Assembly: GCA_039881145.1 (NCBI GenBank)
Contig: JAYKKI010000005.1
Location: forward strand, 24,671,501 to 24,735,500
Direction: 5' to 3'
DNA from: Druceiella hillmani
Lineage: Eukaryota; Arthropoda; Insecta; Lepidoptera; Hepialidae
DNA: 64,000 bases
Under the pieces are notes generated by a model that was not told the DNA's origin, ran no database searches, and saw only the letters and a program-made list of their open reading frames with translations. A program made the translations under genes and the position numbers. Positions 10,990-22,600 of this stretch are shown one piece after another. Numbering within the stretch: the first letter of the stretch is position 1; the number at the start of each line of letters is the position of its first letter.

Positions 10990-12048
10990 AAGATAAAAAT
11001 AATCACTGATACTTTTTATTTAAGCTTTTATCGCTGAGAAATTATAGATTTTTGAGGAAAAACATTTTCTAAGACATAATTAAATGCAATGAATATGTGC
11101 GGTGTGCTGAAGTAAATTCAACCTCTCATTAGCTTTAAAGTAAAATATTTCAACAAATACAAGAAAATTTTGTTCATTATAATATTATATTATACCCATA
11201 CGTCAGAAAAGAAATGAAACATTTGGGGGAAAACCTGTTACAAAATACAATTAAAGTAAATTAAAATTTGAGAGCAGAATTTTAAAAGTAAAAACATATG
11301 AAGAGAATCACGGATAATCAAATGCAGCAAAGAGTGACTAGTTATCGGAATATTCAACAAAACCCCAACAATTGTTATATATTCAACAACCTAAAAAGAA
11401 CCATTTTAATTAAGACTGAATATTATTTTGAGTTATAACTTATAATTTTTTTAATAAGTTGATTTTGGACCCTCTTGCCAGTTTTTTTAACAATTGTTAT
11501 ATTTAATGTATACGTGTTGATATGTTTAATTCCTAAACTCCCATTGTACTTAAAAATATATCATTCTTACCTCTATCCTATCTCACGTGAAAATTTAGGT
11601 GTCTATCAAACATCTATTTAAGTGATAAAAACATCGATTTCAAGTAAAATATGCAAAACTTAAATTTGTCGTTCGTAATAATTCAAGAAATTATATTTTT
11701 GTGAATTTGTTAACTGTGATCGTCAATATTCCAATCAGTAAAACTTCATATTCAGAAGAAAGCAATTATAATGATCATCACTTTTTTAGTGTTCCGTACA
11801 CTCATCACTAACTTGTCCGTATGTCGATCACATACGTTTTTCTCGTTATTTTTTGAAGAAGAAACTTAAAATTTCTTATAGATATGAATAAAATTAAGCC
11901 GGATATATTTCAAGTAACATTCAAAATTGTTAATAAGAAAATTTCCTGGGTCGAATCATTAGAAATAACAAACTAAAAATTACGGAAAAATGTTTGGTAT
12001 GTGCTTTTGACCACCGTATATTTTTCCGTATGAAGCGGAAATTTTTTA

Positions 12049-12052
<4 letters not shown>
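10990..12052. other. AT-rich part of duplication copy A, no gene seen
   Basis: Sequence partly alignable to 58000-58800. No coding pattern or RNA gene was recognised. Confidence 0.5.
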
Positions 12053-12101
<49 letters not shown>

Positions 12102-12103
12102 TA
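12053..12103. repeat. (TA)n(TG)n microsatellite
   Basis: About 40 bp of TA repeats followed by TGTGTGTGTG. It abuts the tail side of the SINE-like fragment at 12118-12215. Confidence 0.95.
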
Positions 12104-12117
12104 TAGTAACTTTCGCG

Positions 12118-12215
12118 TACTATATTAAAATATTAATAAAAACCATGGTGACAGCTAAGATTTGAACCATGGATCAGTATAGCGCTATCTATCGAAAAAC
12201 ATTACCAAGAATACT
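12118..12215 (-). mobile_element. tRNA-derived SINE-like fragment
   Basis: On the minus strand GGTTCAAATCT (12168-12158) matches the RNA polymerase III B box (GGTTCRANTCC). It is preceded by CGATAGATAGCGCTATACTGATCCA, which resembles the D-arm to anticodon-arm part of a tRNA (...GATAGAGCGCTA...); only the B box is well kept. It is followed by a CTGTCACCATGG segment, AT-rich sequence and a TG/TA microsatellite, like a SINE tail. The A box is degenerate and no full cloverleaf can be folded, so this is a decayed SINE rather than a tRNA gene. Confidence 0.45.
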
Positions 12216-13108
12216 TTTAAAACTAGACATACCCATATATATGAACCGCCCTTTGGTTTAGAAGTATGATTTTTGCCATGGGTGCATGAAATTATGGATT
12301 CAAATTCTGGCAGAAACCGACTATATTTATATAAAGTTTTTATCGTTTTAAGGCATAATTCAATGCAATATAACCATATAAACGAGCTCGTCGAATCAAC
12401 TTGGAAATAGCCAACAAGATGCGAAACTGGCCGAATTAACCCAGAAAGAGCCAACAATTCAACGAAGCTGACCAAATGGTAAATTAGTCAGAAAATATTA
12501 TTAAAAAATTGAACGGGATTAGTTGGAAAATGTTATTTAAAAATAGAACGTCGTTCCTGAAAGGATGCACTACGTGTTAAATAGTCAACTCATTCGGCCG
12601 ATGCCAAAAGGAGCCAAGTTTATACGATTCAGCGTCACCGACTCGAGCGAATGCCTCAGCTTTGTTCACTGCTGAGAACAAGTTTTCAATTCAAAATGAA
12701 ATGCTGCAGTGCACCTAAAAAGTATTCAGTTAAAAAATAAAATAACGTGATTAGAAGTTTGCTTCAAATTTATCGAAAAGCGCAACATCTAGGTCAGTAA
12801 AAAAAAGGGTACTAAATATGAATTATTATTTATAAATGGTATAACAAAATTATTAAATATATATTCAACTTTTAAAAAAAATCTTCATACGTACTCGCAT
12901 TTCGATCTAAAGTAATTCCTTTAAATATAAGCTCTACATAAAAAAGAATACCTACCAATTACAAAAAACATGTCAAGCCTGAGTGGAAGTCGGGCTACGA
13001 GGATCCCGGAGACATTAAGGAATTTATAAACCTTTAACGGTACATAAAATGCCTATTAAACTATTTATAAAATTTTAATTTTTAGAATGAAAATACGTTG
13101 CTTTTTTT
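12216..13108. other. Duplication copy A, no gene seen
   Basis: The 96-codon minus-strand frame at 12185-12475 overlaps the SINE-like fragment and has no recognisable domain. A slightly GC-richer patch at 12590-12710 has no counterpart found in copy B and no open frame worth calling. Confidence 0.45.
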
Positions 13109-13490
13109 CTTTCACAGGCGCTATTTTTTATGTGATATAACTACAAATTAACGATTTTCGGATTTGTTCTTTTCCTGGTGTTCTTTCACCTTTTTGGTCT
13201 TCTTGGCTTCTTGCCAAATTGTATGATTATAGTTTCACGGGAATTACCCTATAGCTTTTTATTTATTTGCGAATGTCAAAATACGGGGCATTTATTATTT
13301 TTAAGGTTTTCTTGTTTGCGTTGACTTTGAAGCTTTATTTTAAGGGACCGTAGATCTAAATAGTTGGTATTAATTTCAACTTGAAACCTCAACGCGTTCC
13401 TGACGAAAAAAGGTTTGACAGACTGACAGACAGACAACGAAGTGATCCTATAAGGGTTCCCTTTTTCCTTTTAAGGTACGGAACCCTAAA
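13109..13490 (+). repeat. Dispersed repeat family, copy 2 (best preserved)
   Basis: Same family as 8955-9340: CTTTCACAGGCGC, ATGTGATATAACTACAAATTAA, CAACTTGAAACCTC, then GACAGACAGACAACGAAGTG, ATCCTATAAGGGTTCC and a closing GGTACGGAACCCTAAAA. Copy B of the segmental duplication lacks it, so it inserted after the duplication or was lost from copy B. Confidence 0.8.
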
Positions 13491-14229
13491 AGTAACCTTA
13501 AATATCTGATATATTAAGTGCCACACTTTCTATTCTTTAGAAACTTGAATGATGGGATAAATTTGTTCATATATTGCGAAAAATATATTAAGCTTTGATG
13601 TTTTTTACCTCTTTTTCCTGGCACACTTTGCAAATCACTGTATTATAAATCACAAAAAACGTAAGTATTAACGAAATATTATAATATACTAGCATTAAAC
13701 GTAATAAATATATAATTTAATATGCATCGTTACAACAATTTATAAGTTACTAAAAATATGTTAAACACGGTAATTGTAAATCATATGAAAACTCTGGGGA
13801 GACAGAGAAAAATTCAACGGTAAAGCGAAAACCGGAAGCATAGAATACGGTTCAGGATACCGCGCCATAAGCGCAAGGCAGCGTCGCGGTATTATTTGCC
13901 GTAAAATGTTCGCGATTCGGACTCACACTTTGTCATGTTCTCTAATAAATACATATGTTTTATTATATTTTGGGTAATATATAAAAACATAATGGCTTCA
14001 GGTAATTTATAGTATCGTTGTTTGTCATAATATTTGACAAATGATTTTTTTATAATATGTAAACACTTGCGTTTAACAATGTAGTTAGATAGTTATAAAA
14101 AAGTATCGAACATTTAAAAAAACAAGATTACCAAGTGAGTGATGAGGTTCATATCATATTAGCGTAAAACGTACTAACCAAGTTTTTTATAAATGTACAA
14201 AAAAATAAAAAATCAAACCACCAAAAAAC

Positions 14230-14578
14230 TTTTTTTTTCACGTAATACTTCTGCATAGATTTATGAATTTGTGATTTTCCTTTGCGATATGAGACCTTCC
14301 TTTATACACAATTTCAATATTTTTACTAACAGAAATTATAGTTAGTAGATTTGATGGTTGAGATCAAAGAACGTGATATTTGAAAAACCGTATTTTTTTA
14401 TTGCATTGAGTTAGAAGTGTTATCAGGCCATAGATTAGCATTTGATATTAATTTGAACTTGATACCTTTGGCTGTGCTTTACATAAATGGTCTTAACACA
14501 TATATACACAGAGAGATGATTAATAATATGATCCCATAGCGTTGTGTTTCTACATCCCGAGGTACAAAATCCTAAAAG
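14230..14578 (+). repeat. Dispersed repeat family, copy 3 (strongly diverged)
   Basis: The block order is kept: TTTGTGATTTTCCTTTGCGATATGAG, AATTTGAACTTGATACCT, GATCCCATAGCG, then GAGGTACAAAATCCTAAAAG. It is much more diverged than copies 1 and 2, suggesting an older insertion. Confidence 0.55.
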
Positions 14579-14589
14579 TTGGATTTTGG

Positions 14590-17500
14590 ATTTACTTATC
14601 GTATGTGTATTTTTCTTCATTGACATTTTAAAAATTCATTATTGAAGTTGCGTAATAAAAAAGACCTTTATAATTTTGTCATATTTATCAGATTTTCCGT
14701 CAGTAAGGTCACAGCAGCCATATAGTTTCTGCAATTTTGGACCTATGTATATAAAATTTGACAAGGTTCATTATTATTTTTTATCAAAATAAATTTTTTT
14801 TGCATTATTTTAGCAACGAATGACCTATCATTCCTATTATTTTATGTTTTATGAATTTCCTTTACAAAGTAAAGATATAAATTAGGACAAAGCTTGTACG
14901 GTGTCAGAATTAGAAATATACATAAACATAAATAGATTCCTTATGCGGTTAAATCACTACAGTTTTTTTTTATCATGGAGCTCATATATGGTTTTGTTCC
15001 ATTAAAAGTCTATATCTTCTTTTTATTACAAGTTCCTACACAATCAACTACCCAAATTCACTACCAATCTCGAAGTCAATTGGTTATTCTAAGGAGTAAA
15101 TTAATAAGAATTTTATGCAATCATCTCTCCAAAATCACTAAAGTAAAACTCGACTCCTGTTAACGAGTAGCTAAAGTTATAATAAGATGTCTTAGAATTA
15201 ATATTTACGTCCAAAATTCTGATATGTGAAGAGAACTTATAGACGTTCGTCGCAACCTATAGGTATTTACTAGCAAGTGTTTGTTGTTTATTATTATTAT
15301 ACAATAATTTTTAAAGGTTTGTACTATAGCTACAGGTTATAGTACAAATTTGTAAACTATAGGTTTAAAAAATCTGGTTACAATCAATTTTAACATTTTA
15401 CTAACATTTCCAATTAAAATTTTTGCTTCATTTGCATCAACAATTTTAAAAGATATATATCACTACGGAAACTTAATTTTAGCGTGATCCTACAAGTACT
15501 TAGCCGGAATTTTATTTCTTTTTATTTTATCTCCTCCATTATCTTTATTTTAATAAATAAAAAATAGAACCAAAGTCTTTACGAACAAAATTGCAAGCAA
15601 AGATTTTTTTTTTTCACTTTGTGAGATTTGGCGTGTTGTCAAACAGTTATCTTACTCATATTAGATTTTAAATTTTATCCCTTTTTCATAATAATATCAT
15701 ATTAAAATAAAACAAATAACGCTATTTTAAAATTCCCTCTCCTTCAATGGTTCTAGCAGTCATTCGCTAATCAAATTGTTAGTTTTATATACTAAATGTA
15801 ATTGAACAGATAACACTCCAATGAGTAATAGTAGGATATTTGGAAATTTATGGGTCCACAATTTAAGAACTGAACGATCGACATCCTCAATCTATAGTCT
15901 TTTTCGACTAATCTAATGAGTGCATTATAACTTAAATGTCTACTATATCGTTTCAGATAAAAGAATTAACTTTCTCCGGTTCTACTAAAAAAATCATGTA
16001 ATATTTGCTTAAAGAGAAATCTGTTTTTATGAAATGTGATATGATGTGTTAAAAATCGAATTATTTTTTGTTTTTCAAACAGTCAATCATAATTTAAATA
16101 AAAGTATATAATAAAACATGTACTATAAACATATTTTTGAAGAAAGAAAATGTATACCGATACATTTTGTACTTGATTCAGGAATTGTATAGGAGGAGAA
16201 TATTTATCTACTTAAGAAGAAGTGTTGAGCATTTTTACAAAGCCTGATGAGATAATTCAAATCTTTCAAGTTTGATTGAGTGATCAAATTCTTAGTTTCC
16301 ATATGATATGAATGTTATTGCCTAAATTTTCTTTTTCTTTTTATACAACTTCAATCTATACTTTGGCGCTAAATTTATAAATATTTTACCTCATTAGTAG
16401 ATGAAGGTTTATAGTTGCTTAGTTCCACTGATATGCGCATTTTCTTGGTCTTTAAATTTTATCGAGAAAAAAAATTCTCATTGACAAATATTTCGACGTT
16501 AATTACGGTTAAAATATATTTTTGGTTTATATTTTCATTAATGTGCTAGTTAAAATTTGTTAATATAATAAATTGTTAGGTACGACGATACATAAAATAT
16601 TTAATGTCTACTTGATAATTCTATGTACAATACGTGGGTGTGTATATACGAACAGGTGCTGGCTGTGAACAGGACTATGTCCGTGATGATTATATTTTTT
16701 CTTTTCTTTAAATCTAATGATAAAACTATAATTCATAATTGAGTATTGGATATATTCTAATATTGCTTGAAAATAATATTTAATGAAATTTTGACATAAT
16801 CAGTCCGTTTGTACCTTACCATTTTGTGTTAATCTAATATGAATCTATTCCTGACAATCAAAATAAATTAAAATGCACTGCCTTTCAAATTAATATTTAT
16901 TCCTTTATTAGTTTAATAGCCACGAGATTGAAGTGGATGTATGGGAAATTAATTTAATCAGGGTCTGTATTTGTTCCCTGAAATAGACATTTCCAAAAAT
17001 TAAAATATATAAAATACATTTTATATATTTTAATGGAAGAGGAGTCAATATACAAATTCTTATTAATTTGATATAAGTAATACTAGAACAATACACGCAA
17101 CTTACTATACTCTGTACTCAACGCACAAAACATAGTGAAAAAACGAAACCGTTTTGTGCTGACTGATACGTAGAACCACCTAGCCTCTCCGACTACTAGC
17201 CTTCGAAAATAAATAGCATCAATTTCAAAGTGACCGTAAGATAATAAGGGTGTAAAAGGAAACAAAACTCTTCAAGAAATCGATAATAGGGAAGTATATA
17301 ACTTGCACCTAGCACTTCAGAGTAATTATTTGATAGTTTGGCATTTCGTGTAAACCAAGTTCACGAGTTAACAAGGTTATTGTATACAAAGGGATAAAGT
17401 TTCGTCATTTATTTATATACGTATAAAAATATAATATTGAAGTTGGATCAGCTAGTACATAAACTGAATTAATATTAGAACATTTTCCAGACAGGTGGAT

Positions 17501-18190
17501 TGATCCGGTTATTAATTTTTGTTGTTTACTTGATTTTATATGTAAAAACCATTATTTTATTTCAAGTTACTTAGTAAACCGAAAGTATTTGTTCAACACA
17601 ACTCGATCCTCCTAGCTGCATTGGGATCCTATCTCACTAATAACAAGAATTTATTTCAGGTCCTCAATAATTTTTACTTTAGAATGAAAAGTGACATGTT
17701 TCGCTTTTTTCCTTTACCGTATATTTTCTGATATGAAGTAATGGAGCCAGATGAAATTTTATAATTAATTTTTAGTAAAATTTTTCTCATTTAAAAAAAA
17801 CATTTTCTCATTTTTTTAACATTTTATATTTCACAACGCTTAATTGTGAAGTTAGTAGTTTTATAAATAAGGAAAAGAATTTTTTTATTCAAGTTCTAAA
17901 AATATTTTTTTGGTAAAATACTTTTATTTCCAGTAAGAAATCTTTACTCAATAATACTACTTTTATTATGATAACACTACTTTAATGTTCGTAGAAAAAA
18001 TTATATCGTTTCCCTAAAACTTTTCCCAGGATAATGATATTTTCCGGGGAGACTGGAATTTTTCCAAAAATTTATTTAAACTTAAATAACTTATAAACTA
18101 AGAAGTTTCGGCGAACATTTATGGTGATCAAATCGATGCGTATACGGGTCTTTATCAGCCTGCACCGGCTGGTCCATCCTCAATGATACT
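14590..18190. other. Duplication copy A, no gene seen
   Basis: AT-rich sequence, partly collinear with 60000-61000. An inverted repeat of about 16 bp lies near 17000-17034 (TTAAAATATATAAAA with its complement). The minus-strand 60-codon frame at 17083-17265 has no recognisable motif. Confidence 0.5.
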
Positions 18191-18191
18191 A

Positions 18192-18192
18192 C

Positions 18193-18278
<86 letters not shown>

Positions 18279-18280
18279 AT
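18192..18280. repeat. (TA)n(TG)n microsatellite
   Basis: About 70 bp of TA followed by GTGTGTGTGTGTGTGT. The open frame through it is a by-product of the repeat. Confidence 0.95.
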
Positions 18281-18284
18281 GTAT

Positions 18285-19329
18285 ATGAATTTAAATAAAA
18301 ACAAACTTTCTGAAGTTGAAACTGTATAAGATGAATTAATTCATCCATTGAAACTAAATAAAAAGGTTTTATGCTTCACATTACAAGACAGCCGCAACTT
18401 AAAGATTGCGACACCTAGTATTTAAATTAGTTAGTAACTAATTTGGAAAATGACAAAACTAGTGTCAAAATTAGTAAGTAACTTATTTCAAGCTTAGACA
18501 TAGGCAAATACACATACAATCAAGTATAAACATAAAATTAATTCAATGCTCCAACTATATTTTACATAACCAACAATTTTAAATTTGCCTGCTTCGAATA
18601 AAAGACTTTTAAATAAATAAGTATTTTATCTCTTACATGTTCAAATTTAAGAGGCGTTCCTTATTAACAAAACCGAATTTAACAGTAATGTGTTTTGTCT
18701 TCTTGTGGTAAACTAGATTATTTATTAGTTCAATAGTAGTCTAATTAAACATACATAGAGTGGAGTCATTTTTTCTAATATCAATTGTGTTTAAAAACTG
18801 TCTTGATCATAAAACTGTCTGGACCAAAAATTCTGCCTCAGTTGTTGATAAGGCAATGCAATATTGTTTTGACTAGCCCAAGATATAAGAATAAAATTTA
18901 ATACAAAAATATAAACACTAGTTGATTTTCTTATATGTGTACCCATTTTCATAAAATATGTAAAACAGTCGTATTGTTACAGTTAATAATACTTGATATA
19001 CATTATTAGATAAAAAGACATAATGGTGGACAAAATGCGGAAAAAATATATTTATAAAAGTTTATATTTCCTGGAAATCTAAAGTTTAGATTTAAGTTTA
19101 AATTGTTTTTGCAGCCAATCGTTTCCACTCAGTGTGTTATATTATTGTTAACGAAGGTGATATTTTAATTGTCTTTAGTTTATTAATTAAAGGTTTTATT
19201 TTCGAGACATATAAAAAGTAAATCCAGAATCAATCGAAATTATACCATAGTTGAGGATGTCCAGTGTTCTATCCGTGTTTGTATCTAATATATAAAAAAT
19301 AACAGTCATTTCAATACCTAAATATACAT
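18285..19329. other. AT-rich stretch, no gene seen
   Basis: Only weak, scattered similarity to 62600-63500. No coding or RNA gene was recognised. Confidence 0.45.
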
Positions 19330-19690
19330 GAAAAAAAAACGTATTCCACCTGTTGTGCGATAAGTCTTTATCGTCACAGAGGTGGCAGCGTTTAGTGACT
19401 AGTGTTCTTGATGCACTCCGCCTAGACCTAGGTCCCAGACTTCGGGCCGAGGTCTGCAATGAATGGAAATGAGTGCTTAAGTTTTCTACGAACCAGCTGG
19501 TAGAGGCTTGTTTTTGTTTAATATTATTTTGTGGCATATTTAATATCAGGAGCAGTATCTTGATTGTGTCAGCCATTGTCGCGTCTGTTGATGCATGCGT
19601 GGCTTGAACTTTATTCAGTTATCTCATTCTTTTACGAGCGGAGCTTCTCCTCATTATTGCAGTTGATCGATTGAAAGGTTCACGAAAACG
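19330..19690. repeat. Best-conserved block of the segmental duplication (copy A)
   Basis: It aligns with 63545-63850 better than the surrounding duplicated DNA, especially TTTACGAGCGGAGCTTCT and GGCTTGAACTTTATT, and GTGCTTAAGTTTTCTACGAACC. A 126-codon minus-strand frame (19576-19196) crosses it, but copy B has a stop in the aligned frame, and differences fall at all three codon positions, so protein constraint is not supported. It may be a transposon relic, an untranslated exon or a regulatory element; I do not recognise it. Confidence 0.55.
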
Positions 19691-19699
19691 TTGGAGTTA

Positions 19700-22600
19700 T
19701 ATTTATTTATGTATATATATTCGGTATATTTAGGTATAAAATATACCTAAAATTACTTAAAGCTAATGATCTGAAACTTAGAAAATCTACTTTATCCACT
19801 CTCAATGCTCACTTCACTGGTTTACTTGTATTTGGGCATTCATTGCACTTAGGCATATATTTTAAAATAATAGAATATATTTACATATATCGATGGGTAT
19901 AAAAGTTTGTAAAGGAACTAAAAGTCAATCGTTCAAATTATTTCATGTTCATGTTATTACTATAAAAAAGTAATGTTTAATATAATAAGTGGTACTTAAA
20001 TAATAAAATAACATTTCATATAATTTAAAAATTGAGAAAAGATTCCTAAAAAAATTATTACCAGACTTTTTTTTATTAAAACTGTACTTAAACGGAACAT
20101 AAACATATTAATTCATGAAAAGGTTATATGGAAATGTAAATATTGTTATGGAAATTACAAACCTTATATCCCTGTTATTACGCGTTTTTCATTCGATGCA
20201 ACTTATTAAATGCCATCAACAATTATGAGGTCGGTCACCTATCTGCATACATTATCCTTTTTTATTCACAAGATCTCGACTGAGGAAGATACTTTTGCCA
20301 GCAGTTGTTGATCCTTGCGCTAGGGTGAATGAACTTGCATTCTAACTTTTAATAAATAAGATGTCGTAACTGAAGAAATTCAAATTAAACCGGTTTTCTT
20401 GCCACGATTCAAATATTAAACGAGGTGTCGCTTAGAAATAACATTATATGTAGTTTTGTCGCGATCAAAAGTTTTAAGGTTTAGAAAATTTTACAATGAC
20501 AATTAGCTTGTTTTTGTTCATTGCTTAACTTGTATTTTCTTCGATACTTCATCTTCGAGAATAAATCTTGAAAAATCATCTAAAATATTTAGTTTGTTAG
20601 CTTGGATTAAAGTATGTTTTTCAAGAATAGTACTTTAGTCTAATTTGCTTCAATATTCAATATCAGAGGAATTGACAAGTTATTGAAATCCTCTTATCAC
20701 ATATTTGCAGCGAACGACAATTGTATTAAATATTTACTTATGGTTTATCTTACTTCAAGCTCGTCATATAGTGATGAAAGGATCGAAAAGATAATTCAAC
20801 TTTAATTACGAGCCGTGACAAAATGGTTAATTTGTAATATGAAAATATTTTTTATTTAAAAATTATTTTCTCTAAACTAAATTTCAACTGAATTTACACG
20901 AAAAAAAAAATAGCTGTAAAATAATATTCGACAAAAGGGGATATGATATATAATTTTGTTAAGTGAGAATATGTTTTTAATTTTGGTTATTCAATGAAGT
21001 AACTAAGTAATTTAATAATTTCAAAATTATTACTGAATTTAAAATACAAATAAATAATAAAAAAAAGGTTACAAAACTTTCCTTGGAGTACAAAGAACAT
21101 CAAAACTGTAATTATAAAATAACGGAAAACTGTATTCAAGACGTTGGACAACCATCAAATATACCATAATCATATCCTTGGGCTCAAATTTTGTCAATCG
21201 AGAGGAAGAAATAAATTTGAAGTAAAACTTCTTTGATGCTGATAGGTACAACGCTAACTGAGTAATTTCAGAGCATTTTGACACTGTCCTAACGTCATCT
21301 ATTTGGTCGCTTTATGTGCGTATTCCTATGTTGCTAAATTTCATGATTTGAAATTTAAATGAAATTTAAACTGGAAACTATAGATTAGGGTATTAATTTA
21401 TTTTCTAACTTAAAAAATATGTCGAAATATTATTTTGAAGCAATATTAATTTCTTCAATATTTGTTTTAAATCATTTTCGTATTTTACAAGACGGTGTGA
21501 GTAAAATTTTCATCACACTGTTTTATTATTTATAATTTTTTGTATAGTTGGGAACGAGATATATTAGGTGTATTTAAACTATATACTATTTTTTTATTGT
21601 TAATTATTTTAAATAAATAGTTCACAGTAAAGAGTTCCACTTCAAATGTATTGATTTTAATGCCCCCATTTTCTTCCGCTAAACAGCGAAATTTGATTGA
21701 ATGATCATGTGTGTCACACTAACAATCAGTTATGGGTTTAGAGTGCTGATAAAGTTAGATAAAAATGTCATTAAAGTTTCATTAAACATTTAAAGTTTAA
21801 ACAAATGAACAAGAAATCAATATGTCAAAATAGAACTAGAAAGATGTTCATTACTACTGTTGTTACTTTTAAACTCAACCTGTCAAACACGAGTAGAACT
21901 CGTAAAACTCACGCATTTATGGAATTTAAAAAATTATTCGTTTTTTATGTACAAAGTTTACTTTCCCTAAAATTCCCAAAATGAATATTTTTGATTTTTA
22001 ATTATTGCAATAAATTCGGGTTAATATATATATTATTGCCATGCCCAATTTCAAGTTTCCACATCAAGCAATTTCTAAGAAAAATAACTGTGACGCATAT
22101 AAAAACCGACACCTTAATAATTTTATGAGGATTTCATTGTTCCTTTTAAGGTGTATAACCAGAAAAATAAGCTAAAAGTACATCTCGTCAAAAATATGTA
22201 CAATCAGAAATCTACAATCAATAATCTGAATAATTTCAAATAAAGATAACCGTCAAGTTCTATACAGTTTATTTATGTCTTATCAGCTTAAAATTTAAAT
22301 TTAAAAAGTAATAAGTACCATATACGTGGGTATTTAGCATAATTTTAAATTTGAACTCGACAAATTTTTAAAACAAGTAAGACAAGTCCCAGGAACAAAA
22401 ATTTTCCAATAGATGTTCTAGTAGCCGGGACTTGAAATGGATAGCACTAGAATTTTTTCAAGAACGTATAGCCAATAGTGTGATTTCATTTCAAGTACAA
22501 AAAATGATGGAATATTGGCAAATGCACAGCACAAGAAATTCCAGTATTTATTAGTTAAAATATTTAAGACAGAAACTAGAAGTAAGCATAACGTAGCGTA

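Larger units (their letters stand above)
9370..19690. repeat. Segmental duplication, copy A
   Basis: Collinear, same-strand homology to 55700-63850. Matched anchors: 9505-9545 with 55850-55885 (CCAAAACAA...GGTCACCCTA); 9820-9900 with 56385-56460 (TGTATATTCTGT...GAGGAGCAA); 10340-10440 with 57500-57580; 10500-10800 with 57650-57980 (TCGACACTTAGT); 11230-11320 with 58185-58270; 12890-12945 with 59075-59125 (TTTCGATCTAAA); 13735-13950 with 59515-59640 (TAAGCGCA(A/G)GGCAG); 15770-16080 with 60095-60460 (GGGTCCACAATTTA); 16385-16405 with 60790-60810; 19330-19690 with 63545-63850. The offset drifts from about 46.3 to 44.1 kb because of indels. Divergence is high, so the event is old. No coding constraint was noticed within it. 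Confidence 0.85.

Noticed and set aside
12185..12475. 96-codon minus-strand frame
   Set aside because: It overlaps the SINE-like fragment and has no motif or splice context.
19196..19576. 126-codon minus-strand frame, the longest start-to-stop on that strand in the first 20 kb
   Set aside because: The aligned segment of the duplicated copy (about 63540-63735) has an in-frame TGA, and substitutions show no third-position bias; no domain is recognised.
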